Assembly (NCBI GenBank): GCA_016186625.1
Contig: JACPLG010000007.1
Coordinates: 1-64,000, forward strand
Direction of reading: 5' to 3'
Length of the DNA stretch: 64,000 nt
Origin: Candidatus Levyibacteriota bacterium
GTDB taxonomy: Bacteria > Patescibacteria > Microgenomatia > Levybacterales > UBA12049
Made by a program: the position numbers and the translations under genes
The notes under the pieces: model-generated
What the model was told of the DNA's origin: nothing
The model's database searches: none
The model's input: the letters and a program-made list of their open reading frames with translations, nothing else
Part shown: positions 15,955 through 25,195 of the stretch, in pieces
How the letters are laid out: each line of letters begins with the position of its first letter
Numbering within the stretch: the stretch's first letter is position 1

Positions 15955-16075
15955 TCCCAACTGTAATTATCTAATCCTAAACAATATCCAAATTTGAATT
16001 TTAAAATTTTTTGATCATTTTAATTTGTTTCGGATTTCGTATTTAGGATTTCGAATTTGAAATTTACGGATTAAA
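15955..16075. repeat. Palindromic repeat, family D (GGATTTCGTATTTAGG type)
   Basis: Inverted repeat with left words CTAATCCTAAACAATATCCA and right words GTTTCGGATTTCGTATTTAG, GATTTCGAATTTGAAATTT. Related copies are at 12626-12660 and 62085-62201. Confidence 0.7.
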
Positions 16076-17422
16076 TTTGAATCCTCTTCCTTTCACGGTC
16101 TGAATGTGTTGAGGTTGGTTGGGGTTTTCTTCTATCTTTTTCCTGACTCTAAAAATTAGTTGGTCTAGGGCTTGTTCACTTACCCCTGCTGTTGAGGAAA
16201 GGTCTGCCCAGACAGCATTAATTATCTCATCTCTTTCAAGGATTTTTCCTGAGTTCTGTGCCATGAATTTTAAAAGTTTAAACTCAGAAGAAGTGAGCCC
16301 TTCGGATATGATAATCTCGCCTTTCCTGATTTCATTAGCTTGTTCATCGAAAACAATGTCTTGGCTTTTGGTTTCAATTTGATCTTTTGCAAAAGCTTCA
16401 AGCAGAGGTACGGTAATTTTTCCATCCTTAATTAGACCAACTTTTTCAAGATGGGCAAGCTCAGAACTAGACGCTAGACGCTGATCACTAGACGCTAGTA
16501 GGCCTTGCTCATATGGGGAGAGTGAGCTCCAAATTTCATCCAAAACGGCACGTACTCGGTTTTGATTCATGAGAAAACCGAGTAAATTGTTCGATTGTTT
16601 CATTGTCTCATTGCTGTTTAAACAGGATTCGATGCTAACTAGCCATAATTTACCTAATCCCCCTGTAATCTTAGTTACTTCATCAAGGACTTTTTTATCT
16701 ACACTTTTCCCTGTTGTTTTTTTAAGATATGAAAGTCTGAATTCCCTTATTTTCTCATCTCCCAGAGTTAAATAGACCAAATTTCCGACTAAAAATTCAT
16801 AAAAAGAGGAAATAATTTCTGTCCCAACAGTATCCTCAAGCGGGCGATTGAGAGGAAAAACGCATGAGAAGCGGTATTTGGCTCTATCTCTAAGGACTCG
16901 TAAATGGTCAAAAAAGACAGGTTCCAAAACTCCCACGTATTCTTCAAATCGATCGAACAGTAAGATTAGGCTCAGTTCTTTTTCAAGACAGAGGTAATCA
17001 ATTGTTTTCTTAAGGCCCTGGAAAATCACCATTTCATCGCCTGATTTTAAGCCTTGGTCAAACAGCTCCTTAACACTCTTATGTTCCTCGTTCATTTTTC
17101 GGGCAGACAATGACTCAAGGATTTCAAGGAAAATATATTTTGTTGAGTCTGCTAAAGGCCTTTTTTTAATTTCTGCAAAATTCATCATCACAAAGTGAAA
17201 CCATTTCTGGTTTTCTCCCAGATGAAGCTTGCGAACTGAATGATTGTATGCCAGGATCCGAAGAACATTTGATCTTCCCACTCCCCGAAGTGAAATCACC
17301 TGGCAGGAATTACCGCTTTTAAAAAAAGAGAGAATCTTCTCAATCTCCTCAAAACGCGAATCAGCGGGATAGAGACTCTCGAAGTGAGTCGTTTCCATTG
17401 TTCCATTATTCAATTGTTTCAT
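16064..17422 (-). CDS. AAA/STAND-like ATPase fused to C-terminal OmpR-type winged helix
   Basis: 452 residues. The N-terminal ATPase-like part has a P-loop-like segment VISLRGVGRSNVL (43-53) in which the usual GKS lysine is Arg, and a Walker-B-like LSLILLFDRFEEY (D157). The C-terminal ~95 residues form an OmpR/PhoB-type DNA-binding winged helix: LTSSEFKLLKFMAQNSGKILERDEIINAVW, then LDQLIFRVRKKIEENP and IQTVKGRGFKF. This suggests a signal-dependent transcription regulator. Two internal stretches (about residues 268-282 and 308-321) and the first codons are encoded by family N and family C repeats, apparently tolerated between domains. M9 (17398) is an alternative start outside the repeat. Possible regulator of the secretion locus (inference). 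Confidence 0.75.
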   Translation of the reverse strand: MKQLNNGTMETTHFESLYPADSRFEEIEKILSFFKSGNSCQVISLRGVGRSNVLRILAYNHSVRKLHLGENQKWFHFVMMNFAEIKKRPLADSTKYIFLEILESLSARKMNEEHKSVKELFDQGLKSGDEMVIFQGLKKTIDYLCLEKELSLILLFDRFEEYVGVLEPVFFDHLRVLRDRAKYRFSCVFPLNRPLEDTVGTEIISSFYEFLVGNLVYLTLGDEKIREFRLSYLKKTTGKSVDKKVLDEVTKITGGLGKLWLVSIESCLNSNETMKQSNNLLGFLMNQNRVRAVLDEIWSSLSPYEQGLLASSDQRLASSSELAHLEKVGLIKDGKITVPLLEAFAKDQIETKSQDIVFDEQANEIRKGEIIISEGLTSSEFKLLKFMAQNSGKILERDEIINAVWADLSSTAGVSEQALDQLIFRVRKKIEENPNQPQHIQTVKGRGFKFNP

Positions 17423-17426
17423 TGTT
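17385..17426. repeat. Family N repeat at gene junction
   Basis: CCATTGTTCCATTATTCAAT then TGTTTCATTGTTCTAA, spanning the start of the ATPase-winged-helix gene and the stop of the next four-helix-bundle gene. Confidence 0.6.
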
Positions 17427-17966
17427 CTAAAAGCTAAGACGCTTAATTCGCTTTCTAAAAAGGTTTTCGGTGTATCCGCCTTCCTCTATAAAGCTTTTTT
17501 CCAAAGACTGAATTTGCCTATCCAAAAGATAATTAGCTTGATTTATTAGGCAAATTAAGCAGTTAGCCGCAGTTTCGGGAGACTTCAGATAGGACCTATA
17601 GGTCTCATATGACTTATCAGTCTTATAGGTCAGATTTCTAATTTCCCAAGCACGCGGATCATCCTTGTCCCAAATTTTAAGTCCTCGTTGTCTTAAGAAA
17701 TCCTCATAATCTAGTAGAAGTTCTTCAAGAGAGGCTCTGGCAACGCCCACAAGCTTTATTTCTGATTTCTTTGAAGTACCTGATGCCTGAGATCCCTCTG
17801 CTATATTTTGTCTCCCTGATCTTGCAGCCTGAACCATTTGGTCATAAGTTCTTGAGGTTTTCTTTATATATAAATTACAGAATTCAGCAGTCAGATCATA
17901 AATCAAAGTAGCTGTTTGATAAGACTTGAGATTTCGGTATCCTCCATGAGCTTTCTGCTTTTGCAT
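17427..17966 (-). CDS. Four helix bundle protein with extended C-terminus
   Basis: 179 residues. Family features: GGYRNLKSYQTATLIYDLTAEFC, YDQMVQAARSGRQNIAEGSQASG, SEIKLVGVARASLEELLLDYEDFL. A C-terminal extension (about 115-179) is typical of the longer 'suffix-domain' subtype of this family. Function unknown; homologues occur in 23S rRNA intervening sequences and scattered in CPR genomes. It starts at ATG 17964-17966. The downstream side abuts a family N repeat. The upstream side (17967-18060) has ATTAATCTTTAATC-like repeat words but not an obvious matching arm. Fourth copy in 10 kb. Confidence 0.88.
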   Translation of the reverse strand: MQKQKAHGGYRNLKSYQTATLIYDLTAEFCNLYIKKTSRTYDQMVQAARSGRQNIAEGSQASGTSKKSEIKLVGVARASLEELLLDYEDFLRQRGLKIWDKDDPRAWEIRNLTYKTDKSYETYRSYLKSPETAANCLICLINQANYLLDRQIQSLEKSFIEEGGYTENLFRKRIKRLSF

Positions 17967-18083
17967 GGATCAATTATAGTTCATTAATCTTTAATCTTAA
18001 ATCATTAATCTGAGGAAATCTGTAAAGTTTTTATAAGGCAAATATCAAGGCAAAATGTTTACTTAGAGATAGAATGCTCGCAT

Positions 18084-21000
18084 ATGACAAATGAAATGCA
18101 ACCCGTTCGACCCGCTTCGCAGCGAGGCGAGCAAGCTCAGGGCGAGCAAGCTCGATTGACAGGGCAAAACATTAATCCTACACTGAGAAGTGAAGGAAAT
18201 ATTTTCATGCCGGATGCAGCTACGGGGATAAAAGTGGAAAATCCAACTACAACAGAAGGAAAAGACACTCCCGCGGAAAAAGCCACTGATGATACGCCAA
18301 AGTTTAATGGTCAAGGAAAAGACGCCGATTCCAGGACAACACTAAAGGTTATAAGCGAAGAAAATAGTGTTCCGCAAGATGTAAGAGAAGCCGCAAGAAG
18401 AGAGTTGGAAAGAGCAAAAGAAACACACAGGGAATCTATCAGAAAAGAGTGGCAAAAGGCAAAATCAGAAGCAAAAGAAGGAGTACTAGATGATGATTCA
18501 ATTGAGGCTGCCATTGAGGCGGGGCATGGCCCAGATACTCACACTTCTAAATTATTAACCAACTTAACTGCAAGGCAGGTAATTGAGAATGCCAATCTTG
18601 ACAGAGAAAGCGAAATGACACCGCAGGAAGCAAAGGAGCTTCTGGAAAGAGACAAATTATCAGAGAAGGATCAAAATGAGATTCTTGAAGCTCACCGAGA
18701 AAGACTGGATAAAGCAGAGACATTACTTGGCAGAAAGATTTCAGTTGGACAAAAACTGGCTATTCTGCGAGCCCATTATGTAGGTTTGGGAGAATTGGGC
18801 AAAAATGGAAAGGACGCGGGAGTTTTTAACCTTAAAAAAGATCAGATTGAAAGAAGAGTAGTAATTCTAGAGAAGGCAGGGTTTAATAAAGACCAAATAC
18901 GCGTACTCATAGAATCCGGCCTAATAGCCATGGGTGCACCACCTCCCGCCCCGGGAACTGAACAATATTATACCCAGCAGATAGAAAATGTCATAAACGA
19001 CTTGGACGCACTGCTAACGCCCAGAGCTGGTCATTTTACCGATACCTTTGTTGATGACACAAGTCAGCAAATACACGAACTATATACAGTTCCACGCCAA
19101 GAGCGGGAATCTGCTCGAATATGGCTAGATCGTCATGCAAACGAGGTTTACAAATATGGATCAGAACATCCAGGGCCCGCGGCGAGAGAAGCCCGAGAAT
19201 TAATGGGATTTATTCGAAGGATAGCAAGTATAGACGATATAAGGCTTGGTAGAGAAGAGCAGAACGAAAGATTTAGAATCGAATTTGATACTCTTAAAGC
19301 AGATCCAGGCGCACGGGATGCGTTAGTTGAGAAAGTAATAGAGTATGTAGCAAGTATTAATCCTTCTCACCGCGAAATACCAAGCGATATTTTAAAACGA
19401 ATTATCCAAACAGAGGATGAGGGAAAATCACTTGAGCGATTAGTTATTAGAATTGTTGGTACTCCTCTTCAGTCAGAGACAGGAGAGTATAGCCTTGGGT
19501 TTTATGGCAACATCAACCTAGAATCAATAAGTAATCTTTTGCAAGCAATGTCTGAAAATCCAAATCTAGAAGGTTTACAAAATCTTCCCAGGGGAGAACA
19601 GAGACGAGTGATGGACGCTAGATACTATCAATTGCAAGAAGTCCACACAATTAAAGAGGGAGTAAGATATATCCATGAACTTAACAAGTATACTGTTACG
19701 GATCAGTTGGAAAATGCTAGGCAATTAGGGAATCAGATGCCCCCAGAATATCTTAATAAGTTTCAAAGGCTAAAAGGTGTGGGAACTGTTATGAGATATC
19801 TTGAGTGGGCTCTTTCAGAGGTAGTTTCAAGAGAGGGTATTCTAAACAATGAAAACTTTAATAAATTAACAGGACAGGTTAGAAACCCAGACACAGGAAA
19901 ATACGAAGTTAGTCAAGAGAGTTCAGTTTTTCAATCCTTCAGAAGATACATTGACATGCTAAGAAGTGGCCGGGATATAAATGGCGCCATTCTTTCTCCC
20001 AATGACCTTACTGAACTTGCCGGTTTGGAAGATTGGGAAATAAGACTAGCCTACAATATTGGGAGAAACCTTTATAACGTTGAGCATAGAAGCGTAGAGT
20101 GGGCTGCACAAGGAAGTCCCAGACCCGGATATAGCATGTGGAAATCTCCTGTTATGGAAGGATTTGCAAGGATCTTGAATTTCGGAAAGTGGTTGAATTT
20201 AAGATTTGCACTCGGAGAAGGTAGAGGAGGAATGGTTTTATTTAAGCATGTCATAGAAGTTATGCAAAGGCTAAGGCGCAATAAAGGCTATGAGAGAAAT
20301 AACCCTATGACACTTGATAAAATCAAAGGTGAAGATATTGCTATGTTTGAACTGGCAAATATGACTGCGCCAAGAGGCTTCTGGGCTTCGTGGAGAGCAA
20401 TGGGTGGTCTTTTGGAACAATTTGCAGCGAAATTTCATATTCGACCAAACACGCTCATTAGCGGTTATGACGTAATACATGATAAAGATGTATTGAATCC
20501 CCAGGATACTAATTTAGCATTTATATTAGATTTCCAAGCTTTATCACTCAAAAGAGGCAACGAAGATCCTATAAAATGGGACAAAGCTACGGATGAGATG
20601 AAAATGGACTATTTAAGAGCCGTTTTTCTAAATCCGGAAAACCCAGCCCAACTGCGCCCTGATCTTAGGATTGGACTTGGCGCAATTCTTAGAATAGCCC
20701 TGACTCCAGAAGGGGGCAAAAAACATCGGGAACTAGATAGTCTTAGGGAGACTATTAGAACCAAGATCTGGGAAAGAGTAGCAGAAGATAATCCTCTAGC
20801 TGTTGCTCCATATCTGCACGGATTGAAATATAAAGGCGGGAGAACTGTAGATATATATAATCATAATCCAAATGTAAATTGGCTGGAATTTTCCAGAAAG
20901 CTGGCATACCTAAATGAAATAAGACTCGCTCATATTAGAGGCTATAGAGACCCAGCTACAGGCCGGATTGTAGCGAGTATAAATTATACACTCCAAGACG

Positions 21001-21803
21001 CAATAAATAGCGTGAGAAATGCAACCCAAGGCCGTCCCGATGCCTCCCTTTATAACTTAACTGGGGCTGAAAATGATTTACTGCAGCATATTACTTTAGA
21101 AGGAAGGACAGCTGCAGCAGATCTTGCAAATGTGGAATTCCCTTTTATCCCTTTCCTTAACGATATACTTTTTGAAAGGGCTGATTATGATGAGCCTGGA
21201 GCTCAAGCTGTGGGAAGGCATTTTAATGACTTGGCTCAAATTCATGGTTCTAACCAAGCATCAGCCGACATGTTAGTCTTTCCTGCCCAATTTATTCAAA
21301 AGGATCCTAATGCTACAGTAGAAGCATTTAAGAAATTTGAGCAAGGAATAACAGCAGTACACGGAGATAAAGTAGGCAAAGCTAGGTTATATCCGTTTGT
21401 TGAATCGATACTTTGGTTTCATAGGAGAGGAGAAAATGGGGGCGGTCGAGTTAGAAGGTTTATTAGGAAGCAGGATGAGATTCATACGATACTGCAGAAA
21501 TTTAGAATCCCAAAGATTGGATACAACTCAGTAGCTCAGCAAGAGCTCAAAAGTTACAAACCTGAAACCCTAGACCTTGGGCAAGTTTTTGATTACATTG
21601 ATTTACTTAGCGCTGAGGGACTGATGGGTGAAGATGAACAAGATGAAGCAAAGAAAAGGCTTGGAGGCGCAGGCCGCTTTGGATGGCTCTTTATACTTAG
21701 AATGATCTGGGAGGGAGTTCAGAGAGGTACAAAAGCAGGTGCTGTAATTGGAGGAGCAGAGCTTCTTAAAAGATCATTTAATCCTAAAGGGGCTGTTGAA
21801 TAA
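18084..21803 (+). CDS. Very large soluble protein of unknown function in T4SS locus
   Basis: 1239 residues, no signal peptide and no convincing transmembrane helix except a weak hydrophobic stretch near the C-terminus (RFGWLFILRMIWEGV). The N-terminal ~90 residues are low-complexity, with residues about 6-25 encoded by a GC-rich repeat (CGACCCGCTTCGCAGCGAGG). Long charged helices follow (90-250), then mixed globular sequence. I recognise no domain. It is the only plus-strand gene inside the secretion block, convergent with the VirB6-like gene (3-bp gap). A cytoplasmic scaffold or secreted effector is possible, but nothing in the sequence decides. TAGAAT 8 nt upstream of the ATG is a candidate -10. 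Confidence 0.7.
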   Translation: MTNEMQPVRPASQRGEQAQGEQARLTGQNINPTLRSEGNIFMPDAATGIKVENPTTTEGKDTPAEKATDDTPKFNGQGKDADSRTTLKVISEENSVPQDVREAARRELERAKETHRESIRKEWQKAKSEAKEGVLDDDSIEAAIEAGHGPDTHTSKLLTNLTARQVIENANLDRESEMTPQEAKELLERDKLSEKDQNEILEAHRERLDKAETLLGRKISVGQKLAILRAHYVGLGELGKNGKDAGVFNLKKDQIERRVVILEKAGFNKDQIRVLIESGLIAMGAPPPAPGTEQYYTQQIENVINDLDALLTPRAGHFTDTFVDDTSQQIHELYTVPRQERESARIWLDRHANEVYKYGSEHPGPAAREARELMGFIRRIASIDDIRLGREEQNERFRIEFDTLKADPGARDALVEKVIEYVASINPSHREIPSDILKRIIQTEDEGKSLERLVIRIVGTPLQSETGEYSLGFYGNINLESISNLLQAMSENPNLEGLQNLPRGEQRRVMDARYYQLQEVHTIKEGVRYIHELNKYTVTDQLENARQLGNQMPPEYLNKFQRLKGVGTVMRYLEWALSEVVSREGILNNENFNKLTGQVRNPDTGKYEVSQESSVFQSFRRYIDMLRSGRDINGAILSPNDLTELAGLEDWEIRLAYNIGRNLYNVEHRSVEWAAQGSPRPGYSMWKSPVMEGFARILNFGKWLNLRFALGEGRGGMVLFKHVIEVMQRLRRNKGYERNNPMTLDKIKGEDIAMFELANMTAPRGFWASWRAMGGLLEQFAAKFHIRPNTLISGYDVIHDKDVLNPQDTNLAFILDFQALSLKRGNEDPIKWDKATDEMKMDYLRAVFLNPENPAQLRPDLRIGLGAILRIALTPEGGKKHRELDSLRETIRTKIWERVAEDNPLAVAPYLHGLKYKGGRTVDIYNHNPNVNWLEFSRKLAYLNEIRLAHIRGYRDPATGRIVASINYTLQDAINSVRNATQGRPDASLYNLTGAENDLLQHITLEGRTAAADLANVEFPFIPFLNDILFERADYDEPGAQAVGRHFNDLAQIHGSNQASADMLVFPAQFIQKDPNATVEAFKKFEQGITAVHGDKVGKARLYPFVESILWFHRRGENGGGRVRRFIRKQDEIHTILQKFRIPKIGYNSVAQQELKSYKPETLDLGQVFDYIDLLSAEGLMGEDEQDEAKKRLGGAGRFGWLFILRMIWEGVQRGTKAGAVIGGAELLKRSFNPKGAVE

Positions 21804-21806
21804 TCA

Positions 21807-23456
21807 TTAAATTTTAAAGATTTGTCTCCAAACAGCTTGTGGACCACCTTTTACTCCAGGCGCGGGAGTCTTCATTGAATAAGCAGCAGTACCTCTGGCA
21901 AAAGCTCCTATGGTGGCACCTGCTTCACCTGCGGGTTGGAAGACAGGGCCGTAGTTAACTCCTGTTGCTTTTATAGCGCTTCTTGTTACATTAAGAACGT
22001 TTGGAGTGAGGAACAGAAATCCTAAGGCAATAATTCCTGAGAAAATCGGTGATCCTGCGCCTGCGCCACCTCCCGCCAGAGGAGGAATAAATATCGGGCC
22101 AGTTGCACCAAAGAGGCTTGGGTCTGCCGCAATCTGGCTAAATACTTTACCAAGAATAATCATTGAAAGCGCAGTTGGGAATACAGCCAAGTTGGCAATC
22201 ATGTCCTTAAACCACGCGCCTACTCCAACAGTTGATCCTGGGAAGAGGCCAATAAGAAACCAGAAAGGCGCAAAAACTATGTCAATAAGAATAGTTATAT
22301 AAGCAACAATTAGTATTATCCAAAGCCTTATTGCCGTATAAATTAAGGCAATAAATATTATTAGTGCGGATAAGACTCCCACAATTAGCCCTACTACTGC
22401 TGCAAACATATTGCCAATAATGTCAAAAAAGCCTGGTTCAAATTTGAAATCGGATGGTGGTACTCCCCCGGGAGAACCATTCAGCGCTACCTCAACCAGT
22501 CTTCTAATTGTATCCGAGCCTTGGGCAGCAAGTTCAGGAAATCCTCCCCCACCTATAACCTCTAAATCCGGATCTCCTGGCCAGAGCCTGTTTATTAAAT
22601 CAAAAGGAGTGGGGGAAGTTGCAATTTCATTAAAGCCGATTTGCTGCGCGGTGGCAGAAGGTTGCCTGATAAGATCAAAAAGGATACCCCCAACTAAATA
22701 AATTGCAACGTACATAACATCAACCAGAAATCCGGCAATTGCAAAGGAAAATGTGACCAGAAGTATTCCTACAATTATTCTGGGAATCTGGTTCTCAATG
22801 GTCATAACAGTTCTGGGATCTATATGGACCCTAAGCATTATGGCAAGGCCAATTAGGACAAAAATTAGAACAAATAGAAGATAGGCAATATTTCTCATGG
22901 CAACCCAGATTGAAATAAGGGGCCTGATGCCACAAAACCCTACTCCTTGCGAAGCGCCTGCGCATAGATTGGTCTGGGCATATGCTTTTTTGGTTATGCC
23001 AAAATTGCCAGCCAAATAGTTTATATACTCTCCGGAGCTTACTGGAGGGGTGAAAGTGTAGGCAATAAATGTTCCTATTATCCCAACCGCTCCATTGCCG
23101 TTTTCCACAAACCCGATTTTTCCTGTCACAGGATCAATACCCAAACACTCCTGGCCACTTCTTACTAAATCCATACCTGAGAGCTGGCAGACCATGGCAG
23201 CCATCACCTCAATTACTACAGACTGAACATAACTGTGCTGGTCTTTGGGCACATCCGGATTTAAGTTGGGAGCATAAGCGGCTGATTGCTGATTGCTGAT
23301 TGCTGATTGCTGATTTCCAACTACTACAGTAGCGTTGGTTTGAGCATAGGCTGTTCCAATATAAAATATAAAATAGAAAAAAGAAAATAGACCGAAGAAT
23401 AAAACTAAACGCTTAACGCTTAACGCTAGACGCTTCGCTTGGGCAGCAATTCTCAT
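21807..23456 (-). CDS. VirB6/TrbL-like polytopic T4SS membrane protein
   Basis: 549 residues from ATG 23454-23456 (a TTG directly upstream is not needed). Signal-like hydrophobic N-terminus (LVLFFGLFSFFYFIFYIGTAYA), an outer loop with Cys pairs, then about six to seven TM segments: RNIAYLLFVLIFVLIGLAIM, RIIVGILLVTFSFAIAGFLV, a block at 350-400, and one near 480. The arrangement with a long outer loop is typical of VirB6/TrbL channel subunits in PrgI/VirB4 systems. The Ser/Gln block NQQSAISNQQSA (about 48-59) is encoded by a tandem 8-bp repeat (GCTGATTG) and residues 6-17 by a family C repeat (AACGCTTAACGCTTAACGCT), so two repeat types lie within its first 60 codons. Confidence 0.75.
   Translation of the reverse strand: MRIAAQAKRLALSVKRLVLFFGLFSFFYFIFYIGTAYAQTNATVVVGNQQSAISNQQSAAYAPNLNPDVPKDQHSYVQSVVIEVMAAMVCQLSGMDLVRSGQECLGIDPVTGKIGFVENGNGAVGIIGTFIAYTFTPPVSSGEYINYLAGNFGITKKAYAQTNLCAGASQGVGFCGIRPLISIWVAMRNIAYLLFVLIFVLIGLAIMLRVHIDPRTVMTIENQIPRIIVGILLVTFSFAIAGFLVDVMYVAIYLVGGILFDLIRQPSATAQQIGFNEIATSPTPFDLINRLWPGDPDLEVIGGGGFPELAAQGSDTIRRLVEVALNGSPGGVPPSDFKFEPGFFDIIGNMFAAVVGLIVGVLSALIIFIALIYTAIRLWIILIVAYITILIDIVFAPFWFLIGLFPGSTVGVGAWFKDMIANLAVFPTALSMIILGKVFSQIAADPSLFGATGPIFIPPLAGGGAGAGSPIFSGIIALGFLFLTPNVLNVTRSAIKATGVNYGPVFQPAGEAGATIGAFARGTAAYSMKTPAPGVKGGPQAVWRQIFKI
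23280..23315. repeat. Tandem GCTGATTG repeat inside coding sequence
   Basis: Four to five copies of an 8-bp unit (GCTGATTG) in the VirB6-like gene. Since 8 is not a multiple of 3, copy-number change would shift the frame unless three units are involved. Confidence 0.8.
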
Positions 23457-23547
23457 CAATTTTAGTTTGATTTATTTTGAGCTAGATGTCAAGCAGCCCT
23501 ACACTAAAGTTTCGGATCTGCGAGCAGCGTCGGATCGGCGAAAGACG

Positions 23548-23636
<89 letters not shown>

Positions 23637-23686
23637 TTAGGTGTATTTTACCAGTTTTTGAGCTTGGGTTAAAGTAAGACTGAAAT

Positions 23687-25099
23687 TTAAGCGGGTCTTC
23701 TTTGTGGCTGAGAAGTCTGTTCCACAGTACCTCTTGCCTGTTTGAATGAATCCATTACGGTATTTGCAAATAAGACTAAAAAGATACCTAATAAGAAACT
23801 TCTTATCCTTCTTTTCCTTTTCTCATGTCTGATCATTAAATAATGCTGGTTTGCCCCCTCATATCTTGCTTCAGCTCGATCAATTTTACTTTGATCGCCG
23901 GATCTAATTGCCTCATCAAGCTCTGATTTTAATTGGTCTCTGTATGCTTTTGCCCCTTCATCAGCTTTTGCCACTCGTTCTTCATACGAGCGAGTTGAGT
24001 CTGTCTTGGCAGCTTTTTTCATTGGCTCAAAAACCCTCTCTTTATATAGCTCAGCATGCTGTTTTCTTATTTCACTTGAACTACTATCAGCATTTGTTCC
24101 TCTTCCAAATAAGGTACGGATTCTTGAACCCAGATGTCCAAGCTTTCCTCCAATCGCTCTCTCAGCTTGTGCCCTGATATAAGAGGAATTAAGAAGCTCA
24201 TCATTTTCTTCAGCCTCTTGCAGTCTTGTTTCAAACAATTTTCTATCTTGTGCATTTAAATTTCCTTCTGCTTTTTCCTCAGCCTCAGCCAACTCCTTTT
24301 GAACATCTGCGGCAAAAGAAAATATAGGTTCGGCCGTTTCATCAGGCTCCGGAGGTTCTGCGGCAGGTGTGTCTGGCTCATCGTCTACAGGAGGAGCCTC
24401 GGCAGGTACTCCGGCGACATCCTGATTTTCAGCTCCTACAACATCTTTTGGAGCTTCTTCAATTTCCGAACTTTCTGCTACTGTTGGGGCATCCGCCTCA
24501 TCTTGAGCTGATGTAGGCGATTCAACTATAGGGCCTGCTGCTTCCGTGGCAGAATCTGACACCTCCTTAAACCTGAGCTTTGCTGCCTCATGTCTTAATC
24601 TAGCCTGTTTAATAGCAAGTTCGTTTCCAGAAGCAAGCGCGTCATTGAGTTCTTGTAGCGTACTATCTCTGGCGGAGGCTACATCAGCAAGCTTATCTTC
24701 CACAGGACGATAATTTGCTTCGGATCCAACAGGAGTCGGTTCCGCAGTTTCTATTGTGGGTTCAGCTGGAGTAGTTTCTGGGGAAGCATTTTTGTCTCCT
24801 GCTGATTCAGGTGTCATTGGTTCAGCGACTGGTGGAGGAAGAGATGCGGGGTCCACATCTGCTACTGTTGCCAAGCCATTATCAACAGCAGGCGGCGCAG
24901 CTTCTTCAGACTGGCCTCCTATTGCTGTTTGAACTCTCGCTGCTAGAGCTTCACCAGCTGTGGTTTCGGCGTGGCTTGGCCCAGCTGGAGATCCGCTTTC
25001 TGGAGTCGAACTTCCGGCTGCTTCCACAGCGCCTGGTGATGCTCCTGCTTCTGCCGGTGGTGGAGCGACTGTTATGTCTGGTGATGGTAATCCTCCCAT
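23687..25099 (-). CDS. Low-complexity Pro/Ala/Glu-rich protein with C-terminal membrane anchor
   Basis: 470 residues. Residues 1-250 are dominated by Pro, Ala, Glu, Ser and Thr (APPPAEAGASPG, AEPPEPDETAEP) and are probably disordered. Residues ~260-420 contain charged helices with an internal repeat: the stretch QELNDALASGNELAIKQARLR near 150 resembles DQLKSELDEAIRSGDQSKID near 390. A single TM helix lies near the C-terminus (RSFLLGIFLVLFANTV), followed by a short tail. It is likely a tail-anchored protein with a long cytoplasmic domain. Function unknown. It lies between tRNA-Ser and a small helical protein, at the end of the secretion locus. Confidence 0.65.
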   Translation of the reverse strand: MGGLPSPDITVAPPPAEAGASPGAVEAAGSSTPESGSPAGPSHAETTAGEALAARVQTAIGGQSEEAAPPAVDNGLATVADVDPASLPPPVAEPMTPESAGDKNASPETTPAEPTIETAEPTPVGSEANYRPVEDKLADVASARDSTLQELNDALASGNELAIKQARLRHEAAKLRFKEVSDSATEAAGPIVESPTSAQDEADAPTVAESSEIEEAPKDVVGAENQDVAGVPAEAPPVDDEPDTPAAEPPEPDETAEPIFSFAADVQKELAEAEEKAEGNLNAQDRKLFETRLQEAEENDELLNSSYIRAQAERAIGGKLGHLGSRIRTLFGRGTNADSSSSEIRKQHAELYKERVFEPMKKAAKTDSTRSYEERVAKADEGAKAYRDQLKSELDEAIRSGDQSKIDRAEARYEGANQHYLMIRHEKRKRRIRSFLLGIFLVLFANTVMDSFKQARGTVEQTSQPQRRPA

Positions 25100-25195
25100 A
25101 TACCCTTTCTTTAGTCTAAGCTTACTTAGCTTAGTTTGTCAAAGTATACAGTGAGGCAAGCCCGACAGCTTGATAACAACTTTACAGAAAGATTA

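Noticed and set aside
8638..18060. Four-helix-bundle cluster as a diversity-generating retroelement (Avd-like protein)
   Set aside because: No reverse transcriptase and no template/variable repeat pair are visible; the similarity to Avd is at fold level only.
23908..25154. Several plus-strand frames opposite the Pro/Ala/Glu-rich gene
   Set aside because: Low-complexity GC-rich codons open frames on the other strand. They lack start signals and composition typical of real genes.
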